DNA of 64,000 bases. Origin: Apoderus coryli (lineage: Eukaryota > Arthropoda > Insecta > Coleoptera > Attelabidae). The position numbers and the translations under genes were made by a program. Shown one piece after another: positions 11,718-24,300 of this stretch. The number at the start of each line of letters is the position of its first letter. Position 1 is the stretch's first letter. The stretch covers positions 310,001-374,000 of the forward strand of contig OU452206.1 in the NCBI GenBank assembly GCA_911728435.2, written 5' to 3'. The notes below the pieces were generated by a model. The model was not told where the DNA came from. It did no database searches and worked only from the letters and a program-made list of their open reading frames with translations.

Positions 11718-12260
11718 TTATTTGAGGAGGACACAAAAGCACAACTCAATAATGACAACATAATGTATATTAATCAATAGAGGCCCAACTTAATGCTCAA
11801 CTCAATATTGATATCAAAATGTCAAATGTCAGAAGAGGCGCTAAGTATTTTTTTTTGTTAATAAGAGACTGTAAAAAATTTTAGTTATTAGTAGAAAATT
11901 GTCTGAGGAGGATTAATGTAAGAGCTCACTCAATAATGGCAACATAATGTAACTTAATCAATAGAGGCCCAACTTAATGCTCAACTCAATATTGATATCA
12001 AAATGTCAATATGCCAAAAGAGGTGCTTATTATTTTTTTTTAATAAGAGATTGTAGAAAAATCTCAATTATTAGCAAGTTTAAGGTATCCTCAACTCAGA
12101 TTTTATGGAAAAAGTATAAAACTCAAATTTTTACTGTTTCATTTATTCAAATGGTTAAGTCAGTATTGACAACCAAATGTAAACATATCAATAGACGTGC
12201 AAACATATTAATGTTGCCAATAAGAGACTAAAAAATCTCAATTATTAGCTAAATTTATGT
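11718..12260. repeat. Three diverged tandem repeats of about 180 bp
   Basis: The shared core is an AATAGAGGCCCAACTTAATG stretch, then TTAATAAGAGACTGTA and AATTATTAG. The first two copies are close to each other and the third (from about 12100) is more diverged. They lie just downstream of the Rep-helicase stop codon and overlap its probable 3' UTR. An 84-codon frame inside is a by-product of the repeat. Confidence 0.75.
12142..12147 (-). promoter_or_regulatory. Candidate polyadenylation signal, H1 Rep-helicase
   Basis: AATAAA on the minus strand about 207 nt beyond the stop codon. It is kept (as two overlapping TTTATT motifs) at 35791-35800 in H2. No transcript data support it. Confidence 0.35.
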
Positions 12261-12353
12261 AATTCTCAAGCTGAAATAATGATACAAAGAGTATTTCTAA
12301 ATATCAACAGCGAGATTGCATGTTATTAATGTGATATGACTGGAAATATATAC

Positions 12354-13731
12354 TTAACGTACAATTTCCGTAAAAACAATGTTTTTAGTGTAGATCTCAT
12401 CAGAAGTAGGGCGTAATTTACCTTGTGAGCTGGTGTTCTCTACACAAACATGTACACAATCGAAACCTTTCGTTCGACTGAAGGCAGTGTACATCATCCC
12501 ATGGGTAAATACAGGATAAGGTAAATAAATACCTATCTTGTCAAATGTTTGACCTTGGGATTTATTAATTGTCATAGCGTATGCAACTTTAACTGGAAAT
12601 TGTCGACGTCGCAACTTGAAAGGAAGAGAGGCGACAGTCTCAGTTAAATCAATACGCGGAATCAAGACAGTATGATCAGTTAAGGTTCCTGTCATATCGA
12701 TTCGTCTCGCTTCAATGCTATGTTGGTATAATCGAGTAATTAGTAACCGAGTGCCATTGCATAAACTCAGATCACAATTCATGTTGCGTAAAAGCATAAC
12801 TACAACTCCAACCTTTAAAATCAATTTATGTTCTGGCATGCCATTTGGTTGGAGTGAGTTAAGCGATTCAACAGGATAATTGGCTGCCTCAATTTCTTCA
12901 TCGTTTTCATATAAAATTTTGTCCGCACTATAATAGGTAGTTGCAGCACCTTCCATATTTTGAACGATTCCAAAATTTATGGCATTGCAATGTTCGTTTA
13001 GGGGTGCTAGAATGGCACACTTAGGAACAGTTCCTGGTTGCAAATTTGGAAAACAAATTGTCAAAAGTTCCTCTTTGGAAGCCACTAAACATTGTGCTGG
13101 AACCACAAATAGAGTTGGTATGGAAGGAATATTGACAGAAGGTAAAGTGTTGTTTCCCAAGTGTAGCAACCATTCGGAAAATTCTCGTTCTTCTGGACGT
13201 GCTCGTACGTTAGTAACTAATTGTAATTTGGTAAATGATTGCCACAGAAAACTGTATTGCAGAGTTTCTGCAACAATTTGTGACCGATATGCGTTAGGCA
13301 TGACAGGTAATGTTTGACGAAAGTCACCAGAAAGTAGGATAACTTTTCCGCCGAATAATTTGTCATTGCCGCACAGATCTTTTAAAACTCTGTTGATGAG
13401 TTCTAACGCTAATCTAGGTATCATTGACATTTCATCAAAAATGATGAGCTTGGCATTTCTGATAGAACGACCATCTTGACTATTAGCTCGCAGTTCTGAG
13501 ACAGACGTATCTGTAAGGGGAACTGGAAGTTTGAAGCGAGAGTGTAAAGTCCTACCTTCTTTCATTAAGCTGGCACTAATGCCAGTCCAAGATACAGGTA
13601 TTACGGGAAGTTCTCTACCATTCAAATACGTAATCAAAGCGTTAAAAACAAAAGTTTTTCCCGCTCCAGCGCAACCAGTGACAGCGAATAGGCGTGGTTC
13701 CAAATTGTCATTTTCAACAGCATTTATAACT
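12354..13731 (-). CDS. Helitron Rep-helicase H1, exon 7 (Pif1-type helicase)
   Basis: The last exon, giving residues 1250-1708 of the predicted protein. It encodes the superfamily 1B (Pif1/Dda) helicase that unwinds donor DNA during rolling-circle transposition. Visible motifs are Walker A GCAGAGKT at about 1269-1276, Walker B IIFDEMSM with the acid at about 1349, then LSGDFRQTLPV. The late motifs TINKSQGQTF and MYTAFSRTKG complete the core, so it looks whole. The acceptor is TTTCAG before 13731. One base completes an AG-A arginine codon from exon 6, and the frame then runs open to a TAA at 12354. Exon length (1378 nt) is identical in H2. Confidence 0.93.
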
Positions 13732-14217
13732 CTGAAACGAAAAAAAAAAAAGTATATGTAAAAGGTTGTTGTTGCATAACTGTTAGGTGATTGAATTTAA
13801 AGTGTAATTGGAAAATTACAGAGTAGCTATTTATCTACCAAGGGAATTATAATTTAGTAATGCCCGTGGTGTATACCGTGTTTGTAATTTTTCTGTTTGT
13901 AAAAATAATGTCAGAGTCAGAAATAAATAAAAACTAAAATTGCCAAAAATTGTATTTTAAAAATTTTTTGAAAACGGCTAAAGTTATTTTTCTTTTAAAA
14001 ATTTCATTTGAAAGGTATTTAAATTGTACAACTTTTTTTTTAATTTAACCGACGTTGTAAATTTCACCGTTTCCAAGATTCCAATGGTATCTCATTCTTA
14101 TTTTGGACACAGTATATAATGCTCGTAAAGAATATTCAGTGTTGTTATGGATATGTTAATGCATGTTATTTGCAATACAGTATGAAGCAATAATACAAAA
14201 GTACAAAAGAAATTTAC
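13732..14217 (-). other. Intron 6 of H1 gene, with half of a family F element
   Basis: 486 bp, GT-AG. About 13900-14118 matches the right half of the family F foldback repeat and ends in GGACACAGTATA, the mirror of the CACTGTGTCC start seen at 60147. No gene is present. Confidence 0.65.
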
Positions 14218-14647
14218 CTGTCGAAAACGTTGCGCTGATCTTCATTTAATTGATCTCGCATTTGAATTCCTGCGAGGAGTTCATCTTGAGGATTTATAGG
14301 CACCTCATTTAATTCCAATCTTTCTTGTGGTTCTGGAAGATTGAAATCAGACAAACGTTTGTTGTTTCTCAACATAATGCTCTGTATAAATGCAAGCGTT
14401 TGTTGTTCCGCTCTGTTGTTATTGTAACCGCGATGAATGTAATCTTCCATCATACAGTCACGAAAAACTTCCCACAATTCCAATGGATTAGTTACTTCTC
14501 CGAAGATCAAGATGTGAGCAAAAAGTCTTCTAATAACTTTAGGTACTTGGTGCTCTCGAGCTTCTTGTAATGCTCGGTTCCATTCTTGATCATCGTCAAG
14601 AAGTAAACGTGCACGGCACGCATCCAGGAAAGTATCGTACAAAGTTT
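14218..14647 (-). CDS. Helitron Rep-helicase H1, exon 6 (linker between Rep and helicase)
   Basis: Residues about 1107-1250. It joins exon 5 across a 61-bp intron: ..TVDG before the donor and ETLYDTFLDACRARLLLDDD after the acceptor. The joined text is the well-known Helitron stretch between Rep and helicase. The rest is a helical region typical of Helitrons, ending in LNEDQRNVFDR, the lead-in to the helicase. The donor is AG|GTAAAT at 14218. Reading 14214-14819 as a single frame would run through the intron, so I use the spliced start. The exon sequence is identical in protein between H1 and H2. Confidence 0.9.
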
Positions 14648-14708
14648 CTGCAAGTATGTATAAAAAAAGTTTAGCAGAATGAAATACTTGAAAGAAAGAA
14701 TTCCTTAC

Positions 14709-17393
14709 CATCAACAGTGCGAAGATCTTCGTATGATGTGGCTCCTCTAACATGTAATAACAATACTCGGAGATAGTATTGTTCTGTGTTGCGAATGGAC
14801 ACATTGTACATTCTAGCAATCATTTTTTCAACGCCTCGTTGCCGTTGTTGCCAACGTTTTTGAGGCGTTTTCCAGACATAATGTTGGGGAATGTCTGGGT
14901 AACGATGTTGGCGAGCGCCAACATCTTCTCGATTCAGTCTAAACCAATCTGTAAGCTGTGTTGTTTGATTTCTCTCAACAGCTTGACGTTCATTGCCCCT
15001 TTCAAAATGAACAATATTCCTGTGTGGTAAATGCACTGGAAGACGATAAACAGTATGTGTTATATCATGAATTTTATATTGATTAATATGATATGCAGCC
15101 TCAGGTGCAGTTACGTATCTGCCAGCTAAATATGTTTCAGTCTCGTCATAATTTAGTACGTTGCGTACTTCCAAATGAAGGAGAGCACGGTCAACACCTT
15201 TGAAAACATATTTGTGGAGATATTTCACGACCCTAGTATTAGCACAAACATCAATATTAATATGTGTTTGATACCTAAGTAAAAGATATCGATTATAGGG
15301 AACAATCCATTTGTTATCAACAACATGAGTGTTCCTAATGAATGTTTCCCTACCATTGTTTGGTCTTTTGAAAGTCACTCTACCATGAGGATCAATAGTA
15401 GTTTCATCACAAAAGTTGTGGGGATACTTCCGTTTACAGCGGCCGTCCTCCATGCAAGAAGCATTAGGATTTTCAGGGCCACATGGAGAGTGTATCATGT
15501 GTTTTACAACCAAGCTAAATAGTTCTGGTTCTAAATCACGATCTGGAAGTTCAGCAGAAACAGCTTGGTCTATTCGAATTGTATCCATTAGTTTGTCTTC
15601 TGCTCTTAGAGTCAAAACTATATGCGCATGGGGTAAGCCACGCTTTTGAAATTCTATAGTATAGAACTGACATACTGGTACGCCGAAAATACAGTCATCT
15701 AAAATTTCTTTCAGTAACTGATTTAATTTGGTATTGAAGACCCTTGCTACCAACATAGGATGATTATTAGGATCATCATTTGGAGGAATGTTCTCCACAA
15801 TCTCTCGCCAATTAGGATTGCAAGTGACTGTAATGAATAATGTTGGAGTTCCAAATTTACTATTCAGACAGAGACTGTCCTGAAACAATTGATGCATGTA
15901 TCTGGGACTACCCACGTACGTGGAAGGCAAAATCGTCATTCGGCCGACTTCTTCCGCTTCGTTTTCAACAGCTACTCGATGGAGATAGTCCATGAGTCCC
16001 TGGTAATATTCAGCCCGAAGGCGACCCTGATTTTGTTTGATGTATTCAATATTATTTGCTTCTATGCGAATAAATGCAGAAACAATGAATTGTTGGGTCA
16101 ACTGAGCAGCGTGTTTAAATCGGTCAAATGGATTTTCGTCATTTTCACGCCTGTATGCTAATCGAAATGCATAATACTGACACAATGTCACTCTTGTATT
16201 GGCATTCCTGTGGGTTAGTTCAAGAGACCACCAAAATTCTCCATTTGGAAATAATAATGGAAAAGATAAAGGATCGACCCTTGAATCCAAGTGCGAAAGC
16301 TGGTGAAATAATTCACGCCTACCTGGACCTTCAATTTGATTACGAACGAAAATTCTGAGATTTGATGTAGGAGGAAGTTCATTGTTAAACGGATATACAG
16401 CGGCTACTTCGTTTACAGTAGGTAAATCGAAACGTCTGTCTCCTCTAACAGCTAACAATTCTAACACTACATTTGGAATTTCGTTATTGCGTTGTTGTTC
16501 TCGATCGAAAACTTCGCGGAGCATCATATATGCATTAGCATATGGATTAAATGTACGCATGACATTTTCCAAGATTTGAATCAAATTGATATTGAGATTA
16601 TAGCGTGGTTGGTTGGCTATGCGCTGATTTATTGCGGCATTAGCATCTAAATAATAGATTGGACCACGATTAGGCTGTGGATTAGCTATATTAACATTTG
16701 AATAATGATAATATACTTTCCCTTGCACAGAATATGTGAATGGGCCTGGATGCCTAAACTCCCTCAGATTTGCCATCATGCTAGCGAATTGAAAAGCATT
16801 GTTATAGCGAATGGAATTTCTTTTAAATTCTCTAGATAATGGATGACGACCTGTAAATAACTGTTGCAATATTGGTGGAAAAGGCTGTAGGGCCGGCAGA
16901 TTATCAACATGAACTTTACCACCTTTACAACATTTACTATAAATTGATCGGGTTGTACGTTCTAGGAAGAAATGCAAAGCACCACAAAACGTGCATTCCC
17001 TATCCATAGCTCCAAGATGTAGAGGTTCTGCGTTCCTTTCAAAACCACGCAAATAACCTGGATGAAGTTGTCGTAAATTTCTCAGGCGATCCAGGTCAGC
17101 CATAAGAACATTGACTACTTCTTGATATTCAGCTAATCTGTCGGCCAAGTTATTTTGATTTGGGTTGTGAGGATTGTCGTTATTGACAATTTCCAAATCA
17201 GCAACAACTTCTACTGGAACATTAGGTAAATTGTCGTTGTTGACAATCTCCAATTGTTCAATTTCCATGTCGACAACAGCTTCCAGTGGAACATTTTGAA
17301 TTTGAAGGTTGTCGTCATGGGCATTGTGTAATTCCTCAATTTCCATAGGAATTATTTGTTGACTTCGAATCTCTTCTTCGTCATTACCGTGAA
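14709..17393 (-). CDS. Helitron Rep-helicase H1, exon 5 (HUH Rep nuclease)
   Basis: The main exon, residues 212-1106 of a predicted 1708-residue protein built from seven exons (28959 to 12354; total CDS 5127 nt). It holds the Helitron-like N domain and the rolling-circle Rep nuclease that nicks and rejoins DNA. A Cys-rich cluster (CTFC.. to ..KCCKGG) lies near residues 345-370. LFITVTCNPNW precedes the HUH motif HAH at 800-802, and the paired catalytic tyrosines are at about 936 and 940 (KYLHKYVFK). The acceptor TTTCAG at 17394-17395 and the donor G|GTAAGG at 14709/14708 keep the frame. The first 80 residues are acidic, with repeated EIVNNDN-type pieces. No OTU, RPA or endonuclease domain is visible. 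Confidence 0.93.
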
Positions 17394-18974
17394 CTGAAAT
17401 AAAATAATATAAAAAATATGTACAAAAAATATTCATATAGGTATATTATTAAAATTGTTATATCATGAAAATGTGGCTGATGTAATTCATGTTGAATGTT
17501 TGATATTTAAAAAAATAGAGAATTAACAAATTGTTTTTTTTTTTATAAGTACAGGGATGTAATAGGAAAAAAAATTTAATTTGAAGAATATTTTCGCTAA
17601 TGCAGCGGTGTTACATATACGTAAAACAACACAACATTGGAATTATCAAAAAAAAAAAATTTAATTTCTTTAAATTCCCTGTTAATTTTTGCTTCAAAAA
17701 GTAATAATTTATTATATATTTAATGTGAGAAAGTGAGTAGAGTTATGCAGGAACTTGCCTATAAACAAAAGTGTGTACTTTATTAATACAGGCAAATTTT
17801 TGCAAAACTGTTTACTTTAGACATATAAAAAGTTATTTTTTAAGCAAAATGAACAGGGAATTTAAAAAATATGTATTTATTCCAGTGGCGGAAAAAAATT
17901 TGAGTAGGTAAAATTGTAATGAACCCTTATAACATGTCATTGATTAATTTTTTAAAAAGATGATTTATGTCAAAATATGACATTTTTAAAGAACATATCG
18001 GTTACTAAATTTGAAAAAATATTTGAAAGACTTTTTGAATTATGACCAAATTTTCGATTTTAAATAAAATTTTTGACACCCTGTATCTAGACAACTAAGC
18101 TCTCTAAGGGTATAAATATGTCCCTATATCAAAATACATGAATTAGCGAGAGTTTTCTGTGGTAGAGTGTTGTCGGTCGAATTTAGAAACACTCTTAAAG
18201 TGATTAGTTGTTTAGAAACACGATGTCAAAGGTTCACATTTAAAAACAAAAATTTGCCATAATTCAAAAACTTGTTTAAATATTTTTTTCAAATTTAGTG
18301 ACTGATATGTTTTTAAAAAAAGTCATTTTGACATAAATAATCTGTTTAAAAAAGTAACATTCAAATTTTTTTTTGTAACTGGAATAAATATATAATTTTT
18401 TTGTTAATTTTCTGTTAATTTTTGCTTAAAAAACTAATACATTTTTATGTGTTTAAAGTGAAGAGCTTTGCAGGAATTTGCCTCTAAACAAAAGTTTGTA
18501 AGTAAAGGTTGTTACTTTCAACTGTGTGTACTTTATTAATAAGCATTCTTTACTTGCAGACATTTGTGTAGAAGCAATCCTTGCAAAACCGTTCATTTTA
18601 GATTCATAAAAAGTGATAATTTTTTTCAACAAAAATGAACAGGGAATAACAAAAAAGATATATTTATTCCAGTGGCGTAAAAAATAGGGAGATAAAGTGT
18701 TACTGATCACTATAGCATGCTACTGGTTAATTTTTTAAAAAGATTATTTATGTCAAAATAAGACTTTTTTAAAGTAAAGTAAAGTCGGTTACTAAATTTG
18801 AAAAATCGCTTGTGTCACGCCAAAACTTTCCCGGCAAGTTATAATATAATCAAGAATATATGACCTGCGTTACATAACGGAGTTTTAATAATAACTATTA
18901 TTATAATTGTATTATTTTCCTTAAAATAACCTAACAAACTAACTATTTTATTCAAATATTATAAAAAAAAAGTA

Positions 18975-19048
18975 TTGGCAGAGCTAGGACTCGAACCTGT
19001 AATCTTCCGAATGCGAAGCGAACGCCATACCAATAATCAACAGAGACT
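18975..19048 (-). ncRNA. tRNA-like sequence (tRNA-derived repeat, not a functional tRNA)
   Basis: On the minus strand it has GCTTCGCAT, as in an Ala-type CGC anticodon loop. A perfect pol III B box, GGTTCGAGTCC (18987-18997), and a CTCTGCCA acceptor-like end follow. The 5' acceptor strand that should pair (GGCAGAG) is missing and the A box is weak. A run of T follows directly, as at a pol III stop. This is most likely the head of a tRNA-derived SINE or a tRNA pseudogene. Confidence 0.5.
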
Positions 19049-19380
19049 TTGAATAAAAATCTTATTTTCTTTAATATACATATACCTTTCAAGTAGGTAA
19101 CTGTGGTGACATTTTAAACGTTATTTTTTCAAGAATTATGAGGACAAATATCAAAAGTGACCTATCGCTGTAAAGCAGATAAAAAATGCTTTGAAATGAT
19201 GTATCAGTCGACTCCTACTGATATATGAAAATATAGTGGTTGTGTCCACCTCTATAAGAGGGTTTAAGCGATTTCAATCAAAATCTAGTGGCTTCATCCT
19301 AGGACTGCCTAAAACTCATATACCAAAATTTAGTTCAATTGGTTAAAGCGTGTAAGCACTATCGTGGTACAATACATACA

Positions 19381-19425
19381 GACACACATACATACAAACA
19401 CACACACACACACAGACAGACTTCC
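19381..19425. repeat. CA-rich microsatellite
   Basis: ACAC and ACAT steps within the H1-only insertion. Confidence 0.85.
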
Positions 19426-20174
19426 ATCTTGAAATAGTCTTAATCGTTTCAGGGAACTTTAAAATGCTTATATCCGTATTTATGTCAATTTTTTAGCGCG
19501 TTCACAATACTTTCCCTGTACGAAAAAGTAAAAAATATTTAAAAGACTTTTTGAATTATGGCAAATTTTCGATTTTAAATTAAAATCTTTGATACCCTGT
19601 ATCTAGACAACTAAGCTGTTTAAGAGTATAAATGTGTTTTTTCTGAAGTAATCCATCTATCGAGGAGTAAATAGTATGTTTTGAATAAATATGTCTCTAT
19701 ATCAAAATACATTAATTAGCGAGCGTTGTGTGGTAGAGCATTGTCGGTGGAATTTAGAAACACCCGTAAAGAGATTAGTTGTCTAGACGTAGGGTATCAA
19801 AGGTTCAAATTTTAAAATACAAAATTTGTCATAATTCAAAAAGGAGTTTGAATAGTGACAGTATTTATTTTCTTATTTTTTATGCCAGTGGAATAAATAT
19901 ATTTTTTTATTATTAAATTCTCTGTTTAAGTTTGCTTGAAATTATGTGTTTAAAGTGAACAGTTTTGTCTGAATTTGCCTGTAAACAAAAATCTGCAAGT
20001 AAAGGTTTCAACTGTGTGTACCTTATCAATACGCACCCTTTAATAGTAGACATTTTTTTAGAGACAAATTTCTGCAAAACTGTTCACTTTAGAGCCATAA
20101 AAAGTTATAACTTTTTTAAGCAAAATGAACAGTGAATAAACGCAGTGACTATATTTTAATTGAATAGTTATTAC

Positions 20175-20318
20175 CTAGTTGGGATGATGCTATGTTAGTT
20201 GGTGGTAAATTAATTACAGCATCATCTTCTTCAACGTGTTCAGCGGTTTGCTGTTCCAAAACAATATTTTGCGAAGTAGAGATTCGTCGGAGCCGTTTAT
20301 TCCCAGGTAGAGGATTAG
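20175..20318 (-). CDS. Helitron Rep-helicase H1, exon 4
   Basis: 48 codons, residues 164-211. The acceptor is TTTTTAG before 20318 and the donor is G|GTAATA after 20175. Both flanking introns are phase 1 and the frame is open, giving ANPLPGNKRLRRISTSQNIV and onward. It has a short basic patch, then an acidic patch EHVEEDDAV, and no known domain. It is kept in H2 with one change (Leu to Pro at the third-last residue). Confidence 0.7.
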
Positions 20319-21145
20319 CTAAAAATTAAGTAAAAATTATTCTCAAGCATAACATATTTGTATATACCTAAGATAATAAATTAAAAAGGTATATCGAAAA
20401 GGTAATTTATTTTAAAAAAATTGTAGAAATTATTTGGATTGTGTTTTTTTGAGGGTTGCAATTTCATGTATATCTTTTCTATCCATATGCCAATATGGCC
20501 TATGCATATGTCAATATAATACCTATTTCTTATTAAAACAACTATATTGTATCATTTACATGTGTAAGATAAATACGTCTAAAATCATTTTATGTACTGG
20601 GTGTTTATTTATAAACGCACACTCCCTTTTAACTGTGTTGTTTCACCCTGGAGAAGAAAATGTTAAATAAGAAAGTTTTGGGGTTTAAAGTAAATTATTT
20701 ACAGCATCAATTATTAAATGTAGTTTGAAGTAAACAAAAGTAATTTACATAAAACTAAGAAATAAATCCGAAATATTTACAATTATTATTTGGTACTCCA
20801 CTGACTAAAAATCAGGATCTATCTGACCATAAAATTTTATCAGAAAACTGTAGATTTTCGTTCATTCTTTGCAGCATTTGGTAGCAAAATTGAACTCGTT
20901 TTTGTTTCTGTTCAGGAACATTTTCTTCTACACGGTTAAACAACAAAACGAAAGTGGGTGTGTGTTTATAAATGATCATCCAGTATTTTCAAAAATAGTT
21001 TTTTCAATTTGTTTTTAAAAATTATATTTACAAATCAACTGTAGAATAAGTAAATTAGTAATGTTAATCGAAAAAATATTTATTGAAATTTAAAAAAAAA
21101 AAAATGCATAACATCAAAGTTAAATATATTAGTAATTTTATTTAC
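20319..21145 (-). other. Intron 3 of H1 gene
   Basis: 827 bp, GT-AG, AT-rich. A 78-codon plus-strand frame (20434-20670) has no recognisable features and I take it as chance. No repeat is evident. Confidence 0.6.
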
Positions 21146-21256
21146 CATTTGTATTATTGGTAAAATCATCAGTTGTTAATCTACTCGGACCTGGGTTTTG
21201 GCTAAAATGTTCACCATTTCTATTGTGCCGTTGATTTCCATTTAAAGTGGAAGTAG
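21146..21256 (-). CDS. Helitron Rep-helicase H1, exon 3
   Basis: 37 codons, residues 127-163, between a TTTTATAG acceptor and a G|GTAAAT donor, phase 1 on both sides. The peptide is Asn-rich and hydrophilic (ATSTLNGNQRHNRNGEHFSQ and onward), probably a disordered N-terminal segment. It is unchanged in H2. Confidence 0.7.
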
Positions 21257-21316
21257 CTATAAAAGAAATAAAAAATAAATTATTATTATTGTTTTTCGTA
21301 GTATACATTGTGTTTA

Positions 21317-24300
21317 AGATGAGAATGGAATAGCATTGGAATCTTGGCAACGGTAAAAGTCACAATGTCGATTAAATTAGAGAAAAGTTGTACAATAAAT
21401 ATGGCTATCGATTTTTATTGTTAAATTTAAAGCTATTTTCAATCCAAAAATAGGTGGTATATCACACGTAATGGTTTACGAAACGTCGCAGCAAAAAATT
21501 GTAAACGCTATCTATATCTTCAAAAAGAATAAGAAAGTGTTATTAATGTTTTTATACATGTAAAAATAATGTCAGAAATAAATAGAAACTAAATTCAGGG
21601 CTGTATTTAAAAAAATCTATTCGATGATGCTTTTTAAAAACACGAAACGTCGTAGTGAAAATTGGTAAACGTTATCTTTTTCTCCTCAAAAAGTAACAAT
21701 GAGGAAGTGCTTTCCATTTTTTATATCTGCAAAAATAATGCCAGAAAAAAATAAAAATTATAAAATTTTTTTTTCAAAAACTCTCGAAAACAGCTTACGT
21801 TAGTTTAATTTTGAAAACACCATTTAAAGGGTGTTTAAATTGAACAACTTTTCTCTAATTGAACCGACATTGTAACTCGACAATAAAATATTCAGGGCTG
21901 TATTTAAAAAAATCTATTCGATGATGATGTTTTAAACACAAAACGTCGTAGTGAAAATTGGTAAACGTTATCTTTTTCTCCTCAAAAAGTAACAATGAGG
22001 ATGTGCTTTGCATTTTTTATATCTGCAAAAATAATGCCAGAAAAAAATAAAAATTGTAAAAAATTGTTTTTTCAAAGACTCTCGAAAACAGCTTAAGTTA
22101 GTTTAATTTTGAAAACACCATTTAAAGGGTGTTTAAATTGTATAACTTTTCTCTAATTGAACCGACATTGTAACTCAACAATAAAAAATTCAGGGCTGTA
22201 TTTAAAAAAATCTATTTGATGATGCTTTTTAAAAACACGAAACGTCGTAGTGAAAATTGGTAAACGTTATCTTTTTCTCCTCAAAAAGTAACAATGAGGA
22301 AGTGCTTTCCATTTTTTATATCTGCAAAAATAATGCCAGAAAAAAATAAAAATTGTAAAAAATTGTTTTTTCAAAAACTCTCGAAAACAGCTTAAGTTAG
22401 TTTAATTTTGAAAACACCATTTAAAGGGTGTTTAAATTGAACAACTTTTCTCTAATTGAACCGACATTGTAACTCAACAATAAAAAATTCAGGGCTGTAT
22501 TTAAAAAAATCTATTCGATGATGCTTTTTAAAAACACGAAACGTCGTAGTGAAAATTGGTAAACGTTTCTTTTTCTCCTCAAAAAGTAACAATGAGGAAG
22601 TGCTTTCCATTTTTTATATCTGCAAAAATAATGCCAGAAAAAAATAAAAATTGTAAAAAATTGTTTTTTCAAAAACTCTCGAAAACAGCTTAAGTTAGTT
22701 TAATTTTGAAAACACCATTTAAAGGGTGTTTAAATTGAACAACTTTTCTCTAATTGAACCGACATCGTAACTCAACAATAAAAAATTCAGGGCTGTATTT
22801 AAAAAAATCTATTCGATGATGCTTTTTAAAAACACGAAACGTCGTAGTGAAAATTGGTAAACGTTATCTTTTTCTCCTCAAAAAGTAACAATGAGGAAGT
22901 GCTTTCCATTTTTTATATCTGCAAAAATAATGCCAGAAAAAAATAAAAATTGTAAAAAATTGTTTTTTCCAAAACTCTCGAAAACAGCTTAAGTTAGTTT
23001 AATTTTGAAAACACCATTTAAAGGGTGTTTAAATTGAACAACTTTTCTCTAATTGAACCGACATTGTAACTCAACAATAAAAAATTCAGGGCTGTATTTA
23101 AAAAAATCTATTTGATGATGCTTTTTAAAAACACGAAACGTCGTAGTGAAAATTGGTAAACGTTATCTTTTTCTCCTCAAAAAGTAACAATGAGGAAGTG
23201 CTTTCCATTTTTTATATCTGCAAAAATAATGCCAGAAAAAAATAAAAATTGTAAAAAATTGTTTTTTCAAAGACTCTCGAAAACAGCTTAAGTTAGTTTA
23301 ATTTTGAAAACACCATTTAAAGGGTGTTTAAATTGTATAACTTTTCTCTAATTGAACCGACATTGTAACTCAACAATAAAAAATTCAGGGCTGTATTTAA
23401 AAAAATCTATTCGATGATGCTTTTTAAAAACACGAAACGTCGTAGTGAAAATTGGTAAACGTTATCTTTTTCTCCTCAAAAAGTAACAATGAGGAAGTGC
23501 TTTCCATTTTTTATATCTGCAAAAATAATGCCAGAAAAAAATAAAAATTGTAAAAAATTGTTTTTTCAAAAACTCTCGAAAACAGCTTAAGTTAGTTTAA
23601 TTTTGAAAACACCATTTAAAGGGTGTTTAAATTGAACAACTTTTCTCTAATTGAACCGACATTGTAACTCAACAATAAAAAATTCAGGGCTGTATTTAAA
23701 AAAATCTATTTGATGATGCTTTTTAAAAACACGAAACGTCGTAGTGAAAATTGGTAAACGTTATCTTTTTCTCCTCAAAAAGTAACAATGAGGAAGTGCT
23801 TTCCATTTTTTATATCTGCAAAAATAATGCCAGAAAAAAATAAAAATTGTAAAAAATTGTTTTTTCAAAAACTCTCGAAAACAGCTTAAGTTAGTTTAAT
23901 TTTGAAAACACCATTTAAAGGGTGTTTAAATTGAACAACTTTTCTCTAATTGAACCGACATTGTAACTCAACAATAAAAAATTCAGGGCTGTATTTAAAA
24001 AAATCTATTCGATGATGCTTTTTAAAAACACGAAACGTCGTAGTGAAAATTGGTAAACGTTTCTTTTTCTCCTCAAAAAGTAACAATGAGGAAGTGCTTT
24101 CCATTTTTTATATCTGCAAAAATAATGCCAGAAAAAAATAAAAATTGTAAAAAATTGTTTTTTCAAAAACTCTCGAAAACAGCTTAAGTTAGTTTAATTT
24201 TGAAAACACCATTTAAAGGGTGTTTAAATTGAACAACTTTTCTCTAATTGAACCGACATCGTAACTCAACAATAAAAAATTCAGGGCTGTATTTAAAAAA

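Larger units (their letters stand above)
18803..19525. mobile_element. About 0.7-kb insertion in an intron-4 repeat unit of H1
   Basis: Compared with the sister unit at 18005-18030, the motif CGGTTACTAAATTTGAAAAA is interrupted here and resumes near 19525. The inserted DNA holds a tRNA-like piece, a CA-rich microsatellite (19381-19425) and a TAGTTCAATTGGTTAAAGCG stretch followed by ACATACAGACACACATAC. The last part resembles the 3' tail of RTE-like or SINE retroposons. The family is not assigned. It is absent from H2, where a deletion spans the site. Confidence 0.55.
17394..20174 (-). repeat. Intron 4 of H1 gene: three palindromic repeat units
   Basis: 2781 bp, GT-AG. About 17680-17870, 18405-18645 and 19915-20145 are each foldbacks with ends like TTCCCTGTTAATTTTTGCTT and its inverse AAGCAAAATGAACAGGGAA. 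Between them lies a second inverted-repeat module, about 17950-18350, partly repeated at 18750-18800 and 19540-19860. Its half-sites are GTCAAAATATGAC and a GACACCCTGTATCTAGACAA centre. The intron is thus palindromes nested in palindromes. No gene is present. Confidence 0.75.

Noticed and set aside
12979..13317. 112-codon plus-strand frame and other frames opposite the Rep-helicase exons (also 15889-16161, 36632-36970 and similar)
   Set aside because: They are antisense shadows of well-supported coding exons and show no domain.
14671..14819. Overlap of the two long minus-strand frames as a programmed frameshift
   Set aside because: A 61-bp GT-AG intron explains the change of frame and restores the conserved Helitron sequence exactly.
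18975..19048. Functional tRNA-Ala gene
   Set aside because: The 5' acceptor strand does not pair with the 3' end and the A box is weak. Only the anticodon-loop region and B box look right.
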